A DNA stretch of 55,545 nucleotides from Comamonadaceae bacterium PBBC2 (GCA_002255935.1 NKIO01000011.1:12327-67871); one strand, 5' to 3'. Counted from the first letter of the stretch, positions 19,699 to 28,257 are shown. A program made the numbers and translations. Notes: generated from the letters alone by a model not told the origin.

Positions 19699-19880
19699 AT
19701 CGCCCAACACAGTTGGGCTCCTACAAAAAACCAAGGGCTGTGGGTTGCGCTTGGGTTTTGAATTTGTAGGAGCTGAACTCCGTTCGGCGATGGCCCGCAG
19801 ACCTCAAACGACTCAATCGCCCAACACAGTTGGGCTCCCACAACAAGACTGCCCGCATCGCCAAACACACTTGGGCTCCC
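19699..19880. repeat. Cluster of four REP-like palindromic elements
   Basis: Four copies of a roughly 27-base unit: 19699-19725, 19765-19791 (opposite orientation), 19816-19842 and a diverged copy at 19857-19880. Read in one direction each begins TGTAGGAGC, has a short imperfect stem (CCAAC..GTTGG type) and ends GGCGAT. This matches the layout of REP sequences in Pseudomonas and other Proteobacteria, which are mobilised by RAYT transposases. The cluster fills most of the 237-base gap between the DUF599 gene and the flavodoxin gene. No RAYT gene is in the window. Confidence 0.75.
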
Positions 19881-19887
19881 CCGAAAA

Positions 19888-20421
19888 TCAGCCGCGCAGC
19901 TTGGCGGCCACAGCGGCCACGCGTTCGCCGTAGGCTTTGGCGGTGTCCAGATCACCTTGTGGGATGTCTTCTGCAGGGCTGGTCGGGCCGACTTGGGCCA
20001 TCACACCGGAGTTGGAGCCAATGCGGTTGATGGTGCCGTCGTTCATGGATGGCTGGCCTACCCACACCATGCCTTGCTGCATGGCCAAGGTGATGAAGTA
20101 TTGGATGGTGGACAGCTTGTCGCCGCTGGGGCTGGCCGAGATGGTGAAGCCGCCAGCGACCTTGTCTTTCCAGGCACTGGTGAACCAGCGCTTGGAGGTG
20201 GCGTCGGCAAACTTCTTGAACTGCCAAGAAGCCATGCCCATGTAGGTGGGCGAGCCGAAGATGATCGCGTCGGCCGCGTCCAGTGCGGTCCAGTCCGCAT
20301 CGGTGATGTTGCCATCGGCATCGATGGTCACCAGTTGGGCGTTGGCGCCCTGGGCCACGAATTGCGCCACGCGCTGGGTGTGGCCGTAGCCGGAATGGAA
20401 GACAACAACAGTTTTAGCCAT
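19888..20421 (-). CDS. Flavodoxin family protein / NAD(P)H:quinone oxidoreductase (WrbA-like)
   Basis: FMN-binding flavodoxin-fold protein of the WrbA/NADPH-dependent FMN reductase group, 177 residues. The FMN phosphate loop is VVVFHSGYGHTQRVAQ at the N-terminus. The second FMN contact, FGSPTYMGMASWQFKKF, and the AGGFTISASPSG segment are where WrbA has its flavin-binding loops. WrbA-type enzymes reduce quinones by two electrons and protect against oxidative stress. It lies 32 bases downstream of the pirin gene on the same strand, so the pair may be co-transcribed as a stress-response unit. Confidence 0.85.
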   Translation of the reverse strand: MAKTVVVFHSGYGHTQRVAQFVAQGANAQLVTIDADGNITDADWTALDAADAIIFGSPTYMGMASWQFKKFADATSKRWFTSAWKDKVAGGFTISASPSGDKLSTIQYFITLAMQQGMVWVGQPSMNDGTINRIGSNSGVMAQVGPTSPAEDIPQGDLDTAKAYGERVAAVAAKLRG

Positions 20422-20453
20422 GAAAAGCTCCTTGAAAAAAGTGAAGAAAAAAA

Positions 20454-21155
20454 TCAGGCGGCCAGATCAAACACCAGCACTTCGGCGTCCTGGCCAGCAC
20501 TCAGCGTCAGCGAGTTCTCGCCCTCGAGCATGACCGCGTCACCGGCCTGCAAGGTATGGCCGTTGGCCTGCAAAGTGCCCCAGATCAAAAACACATAGGC
20601 CTTGCGCGTGGCGTCCAGCGCCAGCTGAGCGGACTCTGCGCCGGTGAACAGACCAGCGTACATGCGGGCATCGGCGTGGATCTTGACCGAATGCTCTGAG
20701 GCCTCGGGGGCCGCCACCAAAGCCAGTTGGCCGCGTTTGGCCGCTTCGGGCACGGTTTTTTGTTCGTAACCGGGGTCGATGCCGATCACATTGGGCTCGA
20801 TCCAAATTTGCAAAAAGTGGGTTTGCTCGCCTTTGGCGTGGTTGAACTCGCTGTGGCGCACACCCGAGCCGGCGCTCATGCGCTGCACGTCACCGGGCGG
20901 AATGCCTTTGACGTTGCCCATGCTGTCTTGGTGGGCCAGATTGCCCGACAGCACGTAGCTGATGATCTCCATGTCGCGGTGGCCATGCGTGCCAAAACCG
21001 GTACCCGGTGCGATGCGGTCTTCGTTGATCACCCGCAGATTGCCAAAGCCCATGTGGGCCGGGTCGAAGTAATTGGCAAACGAAAAGCTGTGGAAGGACT
21101 TGAGCCAGCCGTGGTCGGCATAGCCCCGTTCTGCGGATTTGCGGAGGGTCAACAT
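20454..21155 (-). CDS. Pirin family protein
   Basis: Pirin, a bicupin metal-binding protein of 233 residues. The first cupin carries the metal ligands in GFGTHGHRDMEIISYVLSG (two His and a following Glu) and a later conserved HSEFNHAKGE motif. Some pirins are quercetin 2,3-dioxygenases and others act as redox or transcription cofactors. The frame runs 48 codons further upstream, but the ATG at 21155 has AGGA 7 bases before it and begins the family sequence MLTLRKSAERG. It is divergent from the LysR gene across a 131-base region holding a palindrome. Confidence 0.9.
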   Translation of the reverse strand: MLTLRKSAERGYADHGWLKSFHSFSFANYFDPAHMGFGNLRVINEDRIAPGTGFGTHGHRDMEIISYVLSGNLAHQDSMGNVKGIPPGDVQRMSAGSGVRHSEFNHAKGEQTHFLQIWIEPNVIGIDPGYEQKTVPEAAKRGQLALVAAPEASEHSVKIHADARMYAGLFTGAESAQLALDATRKAYVFLIWGTLQANGHTLQAGDAVMLEGENSLTLSAGQDAEVLVFDLAA

Positions 21156-21255
21156 GGCGGGTTCCTGTTTGTGTGCTCGGGGCCCGTGCCTCAAGCGAAG
21201 GCTCAACTGTACCGATGCAAGGCCGCTTGTCCGTTGCGCTTGTTTGCTGGCATCA

Positions 21256-21270
21256 TTCAATTTAATTGAA
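21256..21270. promoter_or_regulatory. LysR-type operator between pirin and LysR genes
   Basis: TTCAATTTAATTGAA has perfect 7-bp arms around one central base and contains the T-N11-A pattern typical of LysR boxes. It sits 16 bases before the LysR start codon in the divergent region, the usual place for an autorepressing and activating site. Confidence 0.55.
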
Positions 21271-21286
21271 CATTGAAGCACCCACC

Positions 21287-22225
21287 ATGCAAACCCCACG
21301 CGACTGGCTCACCCCCGAAGCCTTGACCATGCTGCAAACCATTGCCCAAAAAGGCAGCTTTGCGGCGGCTGCTCGGGCACTCGACTTGGTGCCCAGCGCC
21401 CTCACCTACCGGGTGCGCCAACTCGAAGACGCGCTGGACGTGTTGCTGTTCGACCGCAGCTCGCGCCAAGCCAAACCCACGGCTGCTGGCCAGGAACTCT
21501 TGCGCGAAGCCGCACGCCTTTTGGACGACATGGACGCCGTGGCCAACCGGGTGCGGCGTGTCGCCACAGGTTGGGAAGCGGTGCTCACCGTGGCGGTGGA
21601 CAGCGTGGTCTCGCGCAACGTGGTGATGGACTTGTGCGCCAGCTTTTTGGCTTTGGGCGCGCCCACGCGATTGCGACTGCGTTACGAAACTTTGTCGGGG
21701 ACGCTGGCCGCGCTCACATCCGGGCAAGCGGATCTGGCCTTGGGCGTGGTGACCGCGCAGGGCCTGCCCGCCGACGTCCACCATGCCGAATTGGGGCTGA
21801 TTCCTTTTGTGTTTGCGGTGGCCAGCCACCACCCACTGGCCATGGCGGCTGAGCCTTTGAGCCACGAGGTCTTGTTGCAGCACCGGGCCGTGGCCGTGGC
21901 CGACTCGGTCAGCCGTGGCAGCGGTATCACCGTCGGCTTATTGGGCGGACAAGACGTGTTCACCGTGCCCGACATGCCCAGCAAACTTGAAGCGCAATTG
22001 CGCGGTCTGGGCGGAGGTTTTTTGCCCGAAAGCCTGGCCAGGCCCTACATCGACAGCGGCATGTTGGTGAGCAAAGCCGTGCAAAAACCGCGCAGCAGCA
22101 CCTGCCAATATGCATGGCGCGACAGCAAGCAAGCGCCCGCTGGGCAAGCCTTGCGTTGGTGGCTGTCGCAATTGGAGCGATCGACCACACGCGATGCATT
22201 GCTCCAACCCGTCCATCGCGTGTAG
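21287..22225 (+). CDS. LysR family transcriptional regulator
   Basis: LysR-type regulator of about 312 residues. The winged helix-turn-helix is at residues 10-70 (ALTMLQTIAQKGSFAAAARA, then LDLVPSALTYRVRQLEDAL), followed by a periplasmic-binding-protein-like effector domain (SGQADLALGVV). A TTG 21 bases upstream is in frame, but the ATG at 21287 fits the family start. The gene is divergent from pirin and 10 bases upstream of the FAD oxidoreductase. By the usual logic it would control the pirin/flavodoxin pair and itself. The effector is unknown. Confidence 0.9.
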   Translation: MQTPRDWLTPEALTMLQTIAQKGSFAAAARALDLVPSALTYRVRQLEDALDVLLFDRSSRQAKPTAAGQELLREAARLLDDMDAVANRVRRVATGWEAVLTVAVDSVVSRNVVMDLCASFLALGAPTRLRLRYETLSGTLAALTSGQADLALGVVTAQGLPADVHHAELGLIPFVFAVASHHPLAMAAEPLSHEVLLQHRAVAVADSVSRGSGITVGLLGGQDVFTVPDMPSKLEAQLRGLGGGFLPESLARPYIDSGMLVSKAVQKPRSSTCQYAWRDSKQAPAGQALRWWLSQLERSTTRDALLQPVHRV

Positions 22226-22235
22226 AGTGTGAACC

Positions 22236-23282
22236 ATGAACACACAACACATCGCCATCATCGGTGTCGGCATGGCCGGCGTGGTTTGCGCACGGACATT
22301 GCGCCAAGCCGGACACAACGTCACCTTGTTTGAGAAAAGCCGAGGGCTCGGCGGTCGCATGTCGACCCGTGCCAGCGCCTTCGGCAGTTTTGACCATGGC
22401 GCCCAATACTTCACGGTGCGCGACCCCCGCTTTGAATTGGCCCTGGGCACCGTGCCCGGCGTGTGCAAACCCTGGAGTGCCAACGCCGTGCGCGTGCTGG
22501 ACCCCAATGGCCGCGTGATCGAAGCCGGTCTGCCCGGCGGCGAACGCCACTGGGTGGCCACGCCCGGCATGAATGGCTTGGTCAAAGCTTGGGCTGCGCC
22601 GCTGGTCGAAGACAACAATGTGCAACTGCAAACCCGGGTCACCAAAATCAGCGTGGACCCTCTCAAGAAAAATGGCTGGCAACTGCACACCGATGCCGAA
22701 GACGGCGCCCAACACGTGTACGGTGGTTTTGACAAGGTGATTCTGGCAATCCCTCCTGCGCAAGCGACCGATCTGCTGCAGGCTTCGCAACTGACCGACT
22801 TGGCCAAGCCCTTGAAAGACGTACGCGTGGACCCTTGCTGGACGCTGATGCTGGCTTACCCCCAAGCCGTACAGCCCGGGCTCATCACCATTGGCCCCCA
22901 ATGGAATGCCGCCCGCAGCACCCACCACCGCATCGCCTGGATGGCCCGCGAATCGTCCAAACCCGGCCGTGAGCGCATTGAACGCTGGACGGTGCAAGCC
23001 AGCGCCCCTTGGTCGGCCGAGCACATCAACGACTCGCCCGACCGCATCAGCGGCAAGCTGCTCAAGGCCTTTGCCGAAATCACAGGCATCCGCGCCACCC
23101 CAGCCCACGCCGAGGTGCACCGCTGGTTGTACGCCAAAACCGCACAGCCGCTGGGCCAGAGCCACTTGTGGTTCAAGGACCAGGGCATTGGCATTTGCGG
23201 AGACTGGTGCTTGGGCCACCGGGTCGAAGACGCTTTTGTCTCGGGATTAGAACTGGCGCTGTCGGTCCTCAAAAAACGCTGA
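22236..23282 (+). CDS. FAD/NAD(P)-dependent oxidoreductase (renalase/amine-oxidase-like)
   Basis: Flavin-dependent oxidoreductase of 348 residues. The Rossmann dinucleotide motif is IAIIGVGMAGVVCARTL near the N-terminus, then FEKSRGLGGRMSTR, the second FAD contact typical of amine oxidase/renalase-like proteins. The C-terminal flavin motif is GICGDWCLGHRVEDAFVSGL. Renalase-like bacterial members oxidise mis-reduced NAD(P)H isomers, but the actual substrate here is not determinable. It is co-directional with the LysR gene upstream (10-base gap) and gluQ downstream (6-base gap). Confidence 0.82.
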   Translation: MNTQHIAIIGVGMAGVVCARTLRQAGHNVTLFEKSRGLGGRMSTRASAFGSFDHGAQYFTVRDPRFELALGTVPGVCKPWSANAVRVLDPNGRVIEAGLPGGERHWVATPGMNGLVKAWAAPLVEDNNVQLQTRVTKISVDPLKKNGWQLHTDAEDGAQHVYGGFDKVILAIPPAQATDLLQASQLTDLAKPLKDVRVDPCWTLMLAYPQAVQPGLITIGPQWNAARSTHHRIAWMARESSKPGRERIERWTVQASAPWSAEHINDSPDRISGKLLKAFAEITGIRATPAHAEVHRWLYAKTAQPLGQSHLWFKDQGIGICGDWCLGHRVEDAFVSGLELALSVLKKR

Positions 23283-23288
23283 TCCCCC

Positions 23289-24191
23289 ATGGGTGTGAGG
23301 TACACAGGCCGGTTTGCGCCTTCGCCAACCGGCCTTTTGCATCCAGGATCGTTGGTGGCCGCATTGGCCAGCTGGCTTGATGCACGCGCCCACCAAGGCC
23401 GCTGGCTGGTGCGCATCGAAGATGTTGACACGCCGCGTTGCGTGCCAGGTGCCGATCTGCGCATCCTGGAACAACTGGCCCTGTGCGGCCTGATACCCGA
23501 CGAAGCCCCCCTCTGGCAACACCAGCGCGGTGATGCCTACCAAGGGGCGCTGGATGCACTGATCGGCCAAGGCTGGGCCTACCCCTGCGGCTGCTCGCGC
23601 AAAGAGATCGAAGCGGCCCAACACCAGGCCGTGGCCCGACACCAAGCCGCCGTCTATCCCGGCACATGCCGCAGCGGCCTGAACGGCAAGACGGCCCGGG
23701 CATGGCGGCTGAATGTGCAGGCGGTGCAACAAGCCCTGAAGCTGCCCGCCCTCACCGCGTGGACAGACCGCCGACTGGGCGCGCATTCCCCAAAGGTGAT
23801 CCAAAACGTGAGCGAAGCCGTGGGTGACTTTGTGCTGCGAAGGGCGGACGGTCTGTGGGCCTACCAACTGGCGGTGGTGGTGGATGATGCGGCGCAAGGC
23901 ATCAGCCATGTGGTGCGCGGCGAGGACCTGGCCGACAACACCGCACGGCAAATCGTGCTGCAACACGCGTTGGGCCTGCCCTCGGTGCAGTACCTGCACA
24001 CCCCCTTGGTGCTGGGCGCGAATGGCGAAAAGCTCAGCAAACAAAACGGCGCTCAAGCGCTGGACCTCAGCAATCCGCTGTCCTCGCTGACAGCGGCTGC
24101 GCAAGCGCTGGGCTTGTCAGCAGCACCCCATGGCAGCATCCATCAAGCGCTGCAACAGTGGCAGCAAGACTGGGCCAAGCGCTGGCCCTGA
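23289..24191 (+). CDS. gluQ: Glutamyl-Q tRNA(Asp) synthetase
   Basis: Truncated glutamyl-tRNA synthetase paralogue that attaches glutamate to queuosine in tRNA-Asp. It is 300 residues, lacking the anticodon-binding domain as expected. The HIGH-like motif is in [19 protein letters not shown], the substrate loop is RIEDVDTPR, a zinc-type CGCSR is near residue 100, and the KMSKS-like loop is [10 protein letters not shown]. It starts with ATG at 23289, 6 bases after the oxidoreductase stop. Confidence 0.93.
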   Translation: MGVRYTGRFAPSPTGLLHPGSLVAALASWLDARAHQGRWLVRIEDVDTPRCVPGADLRILEQLALCGLIPDEAPLWQHQRGDAYQGALDALIGQGWAYPCGCSRKEIEAAQHQAVARHQAAVYPGTCRSGLNGKTARAWRLNVQAVQQALKLPALTAWTDRRLGAHSPKVIQNVSEAVGDFVLRRADGLWAYQLAVVVDDAAQGISHVVRGEDLADNTARQIVLQHALGLPSVQYLHTPLVLGANGEKLSKQNGAQALDLSNPLSSLTAAAQALGLSAAPHGSIHQALQQWQQDWAKRWP

Positions 24192-24269
24192 TCAACTTTT
24201 CTGCGTTTTTGGGACGTGCACCAAGTGTCGTCCAGATCAGCTGCAGGTTTGCACCCCTTGAGAGATTCA

Positions 24270-24282
24270 CACATAATATGTG
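24270..24282. promoter_or_regulatory. Promoter/operator of the toxin-antitoxin pair
   Basis: CACATAATATGTG is an inverted repeat (5-bp arms) centred on a TATAAT-like -10 (CATAAT). It is followed by a near-perfect Shine-Dalgarno, AAGGAGGT, 7 bases before the antitoxin ATG. A palindrome over the -10 fits autorepression by a ribbon-helix-helix antitoxin. Confidence 0.5.
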
Positions 24283-24302
24283 CGATCTAAGGAGGTCCAA
24301 CC

Positions 24303-24530
24303 ATGAACATCACCCTGTCTGTGGACGAGCGCGTGGCAGAAGCGGCCCGCGAAGCGGCACGCAAAATGGGCAAAAGCCTGAACCAAGCTGTGCGCGACTA
24401 TCTGGTGCAACTGGCCGGCGAGGAGCGCCAAACCGCCGAATGGCAGGCTTGGGAGCAACGCTGCCTGAGCGGCGGCGGTCGCTTGCAGGGCTGGAAATTC
24501 AACCGGGACGCGGTGCATGATCGCGGCTGA
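24303..24530 (+). CDS. Ribbon-helix-helix (CopG/Arc-type) antitoxin
   Basis: Small 75-residue protein. The first 40 residues form a ribbon-helix-helix DNA-binding domain: the strand MNITLSVDERV, then two helices (EAAREAARKMGKSLNQAVRD). The C-terminal part (EWQAWEQRCLSGGGRLQGW) would wrap the toxin. It overlaps the PIN gene by 14 bases, the usual antitoxin-first layout, and has an exceptionally strong ribosome site. I infer a VapB-like antitoxin. Confidence 0.85.
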   Translation: MNITLSVDERVAEAAREAARKMGKSLNQAVRDYLVQLAGEERQTAEWQAWEQRCLSGGGRLQGWKFNRDAVHDRG

Positions 24531-24984
24531 ACCCTCGCCGCCCTGGTCGCAGGGGCTGACCCTGCCCAAAACCCGCTGCTTCATCGACACGAACGTGCTG
24601 GTCTATGCCGACAGTACCGACGAGCCCCGCAAACAACGCATCGCCATTGACCTGCTCCGATACCTGCGCTTTGAGCGGCTGGGCGTGCTGTCCACGCAAG
24701 TGCTCAATGAGTACATCCAGGTGGGGCTGCGCAAGCTGGGTCTGCCACACACCCACATTCGAGAACAGCTGCAGTGTTACCGCCAACTCGATCTGGCGGC
24801 AGTGACACCGGACACCATCGACATGGCACTCGACCTGCACCAACAACACAACCTGAGCTATTGGGACGCCCTGATCTTGGCCAGCGCCCACATTGCGGGA
24901 TGCGCTGTACTGCTGACCGAAGACATGGGCACGGGTGAGGTGCTGGCCGGGGTCAAGCTCGAGAACCCGTTCGCCGCGGCCTGA
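24517..24984 (+). CDS. PIN domain toxin (VapC-like ribonuclease)
   Basis: PIN-domain protein of 155 residues, likely a metal-dependent ribonuclease toxin. The acidic residues that bind Mg are in place: Asp in CFIDTNVLVYAD, Glu in QVLNEYIQVG, Asp in SYWDALILASA, and Asp in LLTEDMGTGE. About 16 extra residues precede the PIN core, because the start codon lies inside the antitoxin gene. The RNA target (often initiator tRNA or 23S rRNA for VapC) cannot be predicted. Confidence 0.88.
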   Translation: MIAAEPSPPWSQGLTLPKTRCFIDTNVLVYADSTDEPRKQRIAIDLLRYLRFERLGVLSTQVLNEYIQVGLRKLGLPHTHIREQLQCYRQLDLAAVTPDTIDMALDLHQQHNLSYWDALILASAHIAGCAVLLTEDMGTGEVLAGVKLENPFAAA

Positions 24985-25040
24985 GTCAGGCAGCTGAACC
25001 ACGATAATCCAAGGTTTTGCGAAACACCTCTGCCCCTTCC

Positions 25041-25763
25041 ATGACCACACCCGAACCCACCCCTGAAGCACAGGCTGACGCCCCTTTCATGCGCACCATC
25101 AAAACTTATGTGCTGCGCGCTGGCCGCATGGGCTCAGGCCAAGTGCGGGCCTTTGACCAGTTTGGGCCGCAGTTCTTGGTGCCCTACAAGGCCGAGCGTC
25201 TGGATGTGCAGGCCGCGTTTGGCCGCAGCGCCCCCCTGATTTTGGAAATCGGTTTTGGCATGGGTGACGCCACCGCCAAGATCGCCCAAGTGCGCCCTGA
25301 CGACAATTTCCTGTGCTGCGAAGTGCACGAACCTGGTGTGGGTGCCCTGCTCAAGCGCTGCGGCGAAGAAAGCATTGGCAACATCCGCATCGTGCAGCAC
25401 GACGCGGTCGAGGTGATGGACCACATGCTGGGCAAGGACAGCCTGGACGGTGTGCACATCTTCTTTCCGGACCCTTGGCACAAAAGCCGCCACCACAAGC
25501 GCCGCCTGATCCAGTCGCCCTTTGTGCAACGCCTGGCTGAGCACATCAAACCCGGCGGCTACCTGCACCTGGCCACCGACTGGCAGCCCTATGCCGAACA
25601 GATGTTGGCCGTGGTCAGCGCCGAACCCCTCTTGGCCAACACCGCCGAAGCCGGCGCAGGTGGCTACGCCAACAAGCCCGACTACCGGCCTCTGACCAAG
25701 TTTGAAAATCGCGGCATCCAACTCGGCCATGGTGTGTGGGACCTGGTGTTTCGCCGGGTCTGA
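25041..25763 (+). CDS. trmB: tRNA (guanine-N7)-methyltransferase TrmB
   Basis: SAM-dependent methyltransferase forming m7G46 in the tRNA variable loop. It is 240 residues long. The SAM-binding motif is [18 protein letters not shown], and the family signature [18 protein letters not shown] is near the middle. The C-terminal [12 protein letters not shown] is also conserved in TrmB. An in-frame TTG 24 bases upstream is ignored in favour of the ATG at 25041. The RluA-type pseudouridine synthase follows after 29 bases, so two RNA-modification genes sit together. Confidence 0.96.
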   Translation: MTTPEPTPEAQADAPFMRTIKTYVLRAGRMGSGQVRAFDQFGPQFLVPYKAERLDVQAAFGRSAPLILEIGFGMGDATAKIAQVRPDDNFLCCEVHEPGVGALLKRCGEESIGNIRIVQHDAVEVMDHMLGKDSLDGVHIFFPDPWHKSRHHKRRLIQSPFVQRLAEHIKPGGYLHLATDWQPYAEQMLAVVSAEPLLANTAEAGAGGYANKPDYRPLTKFENRGIQLGHGVWDLVFRRV

Positions 25764-25792
25764 CACCCCGCCACCTCTGAAAATCTGCGGCC

Positions 25793-26725
25793 ATGGCGCG
25801 CCCTCCCCGCAACCCGCTCATTGGCATGCGCGATGGCGTCAGCCCCAGCTGTGTTGCCCTGCCCCCCGGTCCGTGGGGCACGGTGCTGGACTTTCTCTGT
25901 GAGCGGCTGCCCGGTGTACCTCGCAGCACATGGGCTGAGCGGATTGAACAAGGTTTGGTCTTGTTGGAAGACGGCCAAACGGTGAGCCTCCAGCAAGCTT
26001 ATCGGCACGGCCAACGGCTGTATTACTACCGCCACCGGCCTGCAGAATCGGTTTTGCCATTCACCGCCAGCATCGTCTTTGAAGATGAACACCTGTTGGT
26101 GGCTGACAAGCCCCACTTCATGCCGGTCACACCCTCGGGGCCCTATGTGCAGCAAAGCCTGCTGGTGCAGCTCAAACGCCAGACGGCTTGTGAAGAGCTC
26201 ACGCCCATCCACCGCATCGACCGGGAAACCGCCGGGCTGGTTTTGCTGAGCAAACGCCCACAAGACCGCCATGCTTACCAAGCTTTGTTTCGCGACAAAA
26301 CCATCCACAAGGTGTACCGGGCCGTGGCCGCGCATCGCCCTGAACTGGGGCTGCCGCTGACCCACACCAGCCGCATGGCCGAAGACCCAACCCAGTTTTT
26401 CAAAATGTGTGAAGTGCCGGGCGAGCCCAACAGCGAGACCCGCATCCGTTTGTTGCACCCCGAGGGGCAACGTGCCCTGTACGAACTCGAACCCGTGACC
26501 GGCAAGCGCCACCAATTGCGGGTGCACATGAACGCCTTGGGCATCCCGATCGAGGGGGACCAGTTCTACCCACATGTGCTGCGTGGCCCCGATGAAGCCG
26601 AGGACTTCAGCCAGCCGCTGCAACTGCTGGCCTATGCGGTGGAATTTGTGGACCCCGTCACAGGCGTAGAGCGCCACTGGACCAGCCAATGGTCACTGAG
26701 CGTGCCGTACAGCAACGCCGTGTGA
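25793..26725 (+). CDS. RluA family RNA pseudouridine synthase
   Basis: Pseudouridine synthase of the RluA/RluD family, 310 residues. An S4-like N-terminal region (LERLPGVP-like, residues 30-75) precedes the catalytic domain. The active-site motif is TPIHRIDRETAGLVLLSK, where the Asp after HRI is the nucleophile, and TGKRHQLRVHMNALGIPI is the other hallmark. It could act on 23S rRNA or tRNA; the exact site is not predictable. It is tail to tail with the TetR gene, 10 bases apart. Confidence 0.92.
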   Translation: MARPPRNPLIGMRDGVSPSCVALPPGPWGTVLDFLCERLPGVPRSTWAERIEQGLVLLEDGQTVSLQQAYRHGQRLYYYRHRPAESVLPFTASIVFEDEHLLVADKPHFMPVTPSGPYVQQSLLVQLKRQTACEELTPIHRIDRETAGLVLLSKRPQDRHAYQALFRDKTIHKVYRAVAAHRPELGLPLTHTSRMAEDPTQFFKMCEVPGEPNSETRIRLLHPEGQRALYELEPVTGKRHQLRVHMNALGIPIEGDQFYPHVLRGPDEAEDFSQPLQLLAYAVEFVDPVTGVERHWTSQWSLSVPYSNAV

Positions 26726-26735
26726 ATTTGCGACT

Positions 26736-27329
26736 TCAGGCCCGCAGCTGATGCAAATGTTGCAGCGCCGTCTGTGCGGTGGCCTGAACAACCGGGGCCG
26801 AGACTTGCGCCCGCAGCAGCACAAACACCCCAAAAATCAAAGTCGCCAAGAATTGGCCTTGCTGCTTCACATCGACATCGGCACGTATGTGCTGCGCCTG
26901 TTGCGCATTGGCCAATGCGTTTGACAGGGCCGCGCTGATGCGCTCGACGTGCTGATGCACAAATTGTTGGCTGCCTGAGTCATAGGGCGCACGCTCGGTG
27001 GCGCAATTGCACATGAAGCAGCCCAGCTCAGAGCCCGGCTGCCCTGCGGCACCAGCAAAGCCCAACAGCATGGCCTCCACATCTGACAAACCGGCACGAT
27101 CAGACTCCAGGGCCTGGAAATGGGTGGTCACCACATCCTGGTCATAAGCCGCTAACGCTGCTTCGTACAGGTTTTGCTTGTTGCCGAATTCGGCATACAC
27201 ACTGAAACGGTTCACCCCCATGGCATCCACCAAAGCTTGTGTGGACGTGCCATGAAAGCCATCACGCCAAAAAACCTCCATGGCTTTTTGGGCAATCGTG
27301 CTGCGGTCGTAATTCTTATGGCGTCCCAT
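26736..27329 (-). CDS. TetR/AcrR family transcriptional regulator
   Basis: TetR-type repressor of 197 residues. The helix-turn-helix is at residues 10-55 (IAQKAMEVFWRDGFHGTSTQ, ALVDAMGVNRFSVYAEFGNK). The ligand domain contains GCFMCNCATE, a cysteine-bearing segment often found in the subfamily with the TetR_C_16-like domain. It is divergent from an SDR gene, with a perfect 12-bp palindrome between them, so it most likely represses that SDR and itself. The inducer is unknown. Confidence 0.9.
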   Translation of the reverse strand: MGRHKNYDRSTIAQKAMEVFWRDGFHGTSTQALVDAMGVNRFSVYAEFGNKQNLYEAALAAYDQDVVTTHFQALESDRAGLSDVEAMLLGFAGAAGQPGSELGCFMCNCATERAPYDSGSQQFVHQHVERISAALSNALANAQQAQHIRADVDVKQQGQFLATLIFGVFVLLRAQVSAPVVQATAQTALQHLHQLRA

Positions 27330-27354
27330 TTTTTCTTGATGTGTTCTTTGTGAT

Positions 27355-27376
27355 TATAATTTCCAACTGATCAGTT
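27355..27376 (+). promoter_or_regulatory. SDR promoter -10 with TetR operator
   Basis: A perfect TATAAT (27355-27360) is followed 4 bases later by the perfect palindrome AACTGATCAGTT (27365-27376). A repressor bound there would cover the transcription start of the SDR gene. The spacing from the divergent TetR start (27329) also fits autoregulation. Confidence 0.65.
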
Positions 27377-27393
27377 AGAAAAAAGGGGTTTTC

Positions 27394-28188
27394 ATGAACA
27401 GCTTGAAGCGTTATGGCCAATGGGCCTTGGTCACTGGCGGCACATCCGGCATTGGCGCCGCCATCGTGCAGCAACTGGCCCAAGATGGCCTGAATGTGGT
27501 GATGGTAGCTCGCGACGAAAACGCACTGAAGGCACACGCCAAAGCCTTGCAAGAGAGCACGGGCGTGCAGGTGCGCACCGTGTCTGCAGATTTGATGACC
27601 GCAGACGGACTGGACCAGGTGATGGCGGCCACACAAGATCTGACCATCGATGTGCTGGTTCCCTGCGCGGCCATCGAAACCCTGGGGCTTTTTGTGGCGT
27701 CTTCTGCCGAGCGTCACCAGCAGATTGTGCAAATGAACGTCATCGCCCCCATGCGGCTGGCACGGCACTTTGGCCAAGGCATGTCACAACGCCAGCGCGG
27801 GGCCATCCTGTTTGTATCCAGCCTCTCCGGTTGGATGCCGCAACCCTATATGGCGCAGTACGGGGCCACCAAGTCCTACATCATGGGCTTGGCAGCGGGC
27901 CTGCACTTTGAGATGAAAGACCAAGGCGTGGATGTCTCGGTGCTCTCGCCAGGCCCTACCGACACCCCCATGGCCAAAGCCACCGGCATCGACTTTGCGT
28001 CCATGGGCATGAGCATCATGAGCCCGCAAGACGTGGCCCGTTGTGGCCTGAACGCCTTGGGCCGCCAGCTCGATGCCGTGCCCGGCGCGCGCAACAAAAT
28101 GATGGCGTTCATGATGAGCCGCCTCATGTCCCGAGGAATGGCAGGCCGCATGTTCAAGATAATGATGAGCAAAGCCATCAAAGTCTGA
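27394..28188 (+). CDS. Short-chain dehydrogenase/reductase (SDR)
   Basis: Classical SDR oxidoreductase of 264 residues. The cofactor motif ALVTGGTSGIGAAIVQQLA is at the N-terminus, a catalytic Ser lies in FVSSLSGW, and the YxxxK motif is QYGATKSY. The C-terminal part (MAFMMSRLMSRGMAGRMFKIM) is Met-rich and helical, which is unusual for a cytosolic SDR and may contact membrane or lipid. It is controlled by the adjacent divergent TetR gene, a layout common for detoxification or lipid-modifying reductases. The substrate is unknown. Confidence 0.9.
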   Translation: MNSLKRYGQWALVTGGTSGIGAAIVQQLAQDGLNVVMVARDENALKAHAKALQESTGVQVRTVSADLMTADGLDQVMAATQDLTIDVLVPCAAIETLGLFVASSAERHQQIVQMNVIAPMRLARHFGQGMSQRQRGAILFVSSLSGWMPQPYMAQYGATKSYIMGLAAGLHFEMKDQGVDVSVLSPGPTDTPMAKATGIDFASMGMSIMSPQDVARCGLNALGRQLDAVPGARNKMMAFMMSRLMSRGMAGRMFKIMMSKAIKV

Positions 28189-28200
28189 AGAAGTGCCAGC

Positions 28201-28237
28201 AAAAAGCCCCTGCACGCCAACCATGCAGGGGCTTTTT
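28201..28237. terminator. Bidirectional intrinsic terminator
   Basis: A 14-bp perfect stem AAAAAGCCCCTGCA / TGCAGGGGCTTTTT with a nine-base loop gives T tracts on both strands. It separates the convergent SDR and transglutaminase-like genes. Confidence 0.93.
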
Positions 28238-28257
28238 CTATGGGCCTCAAGCAGCCA

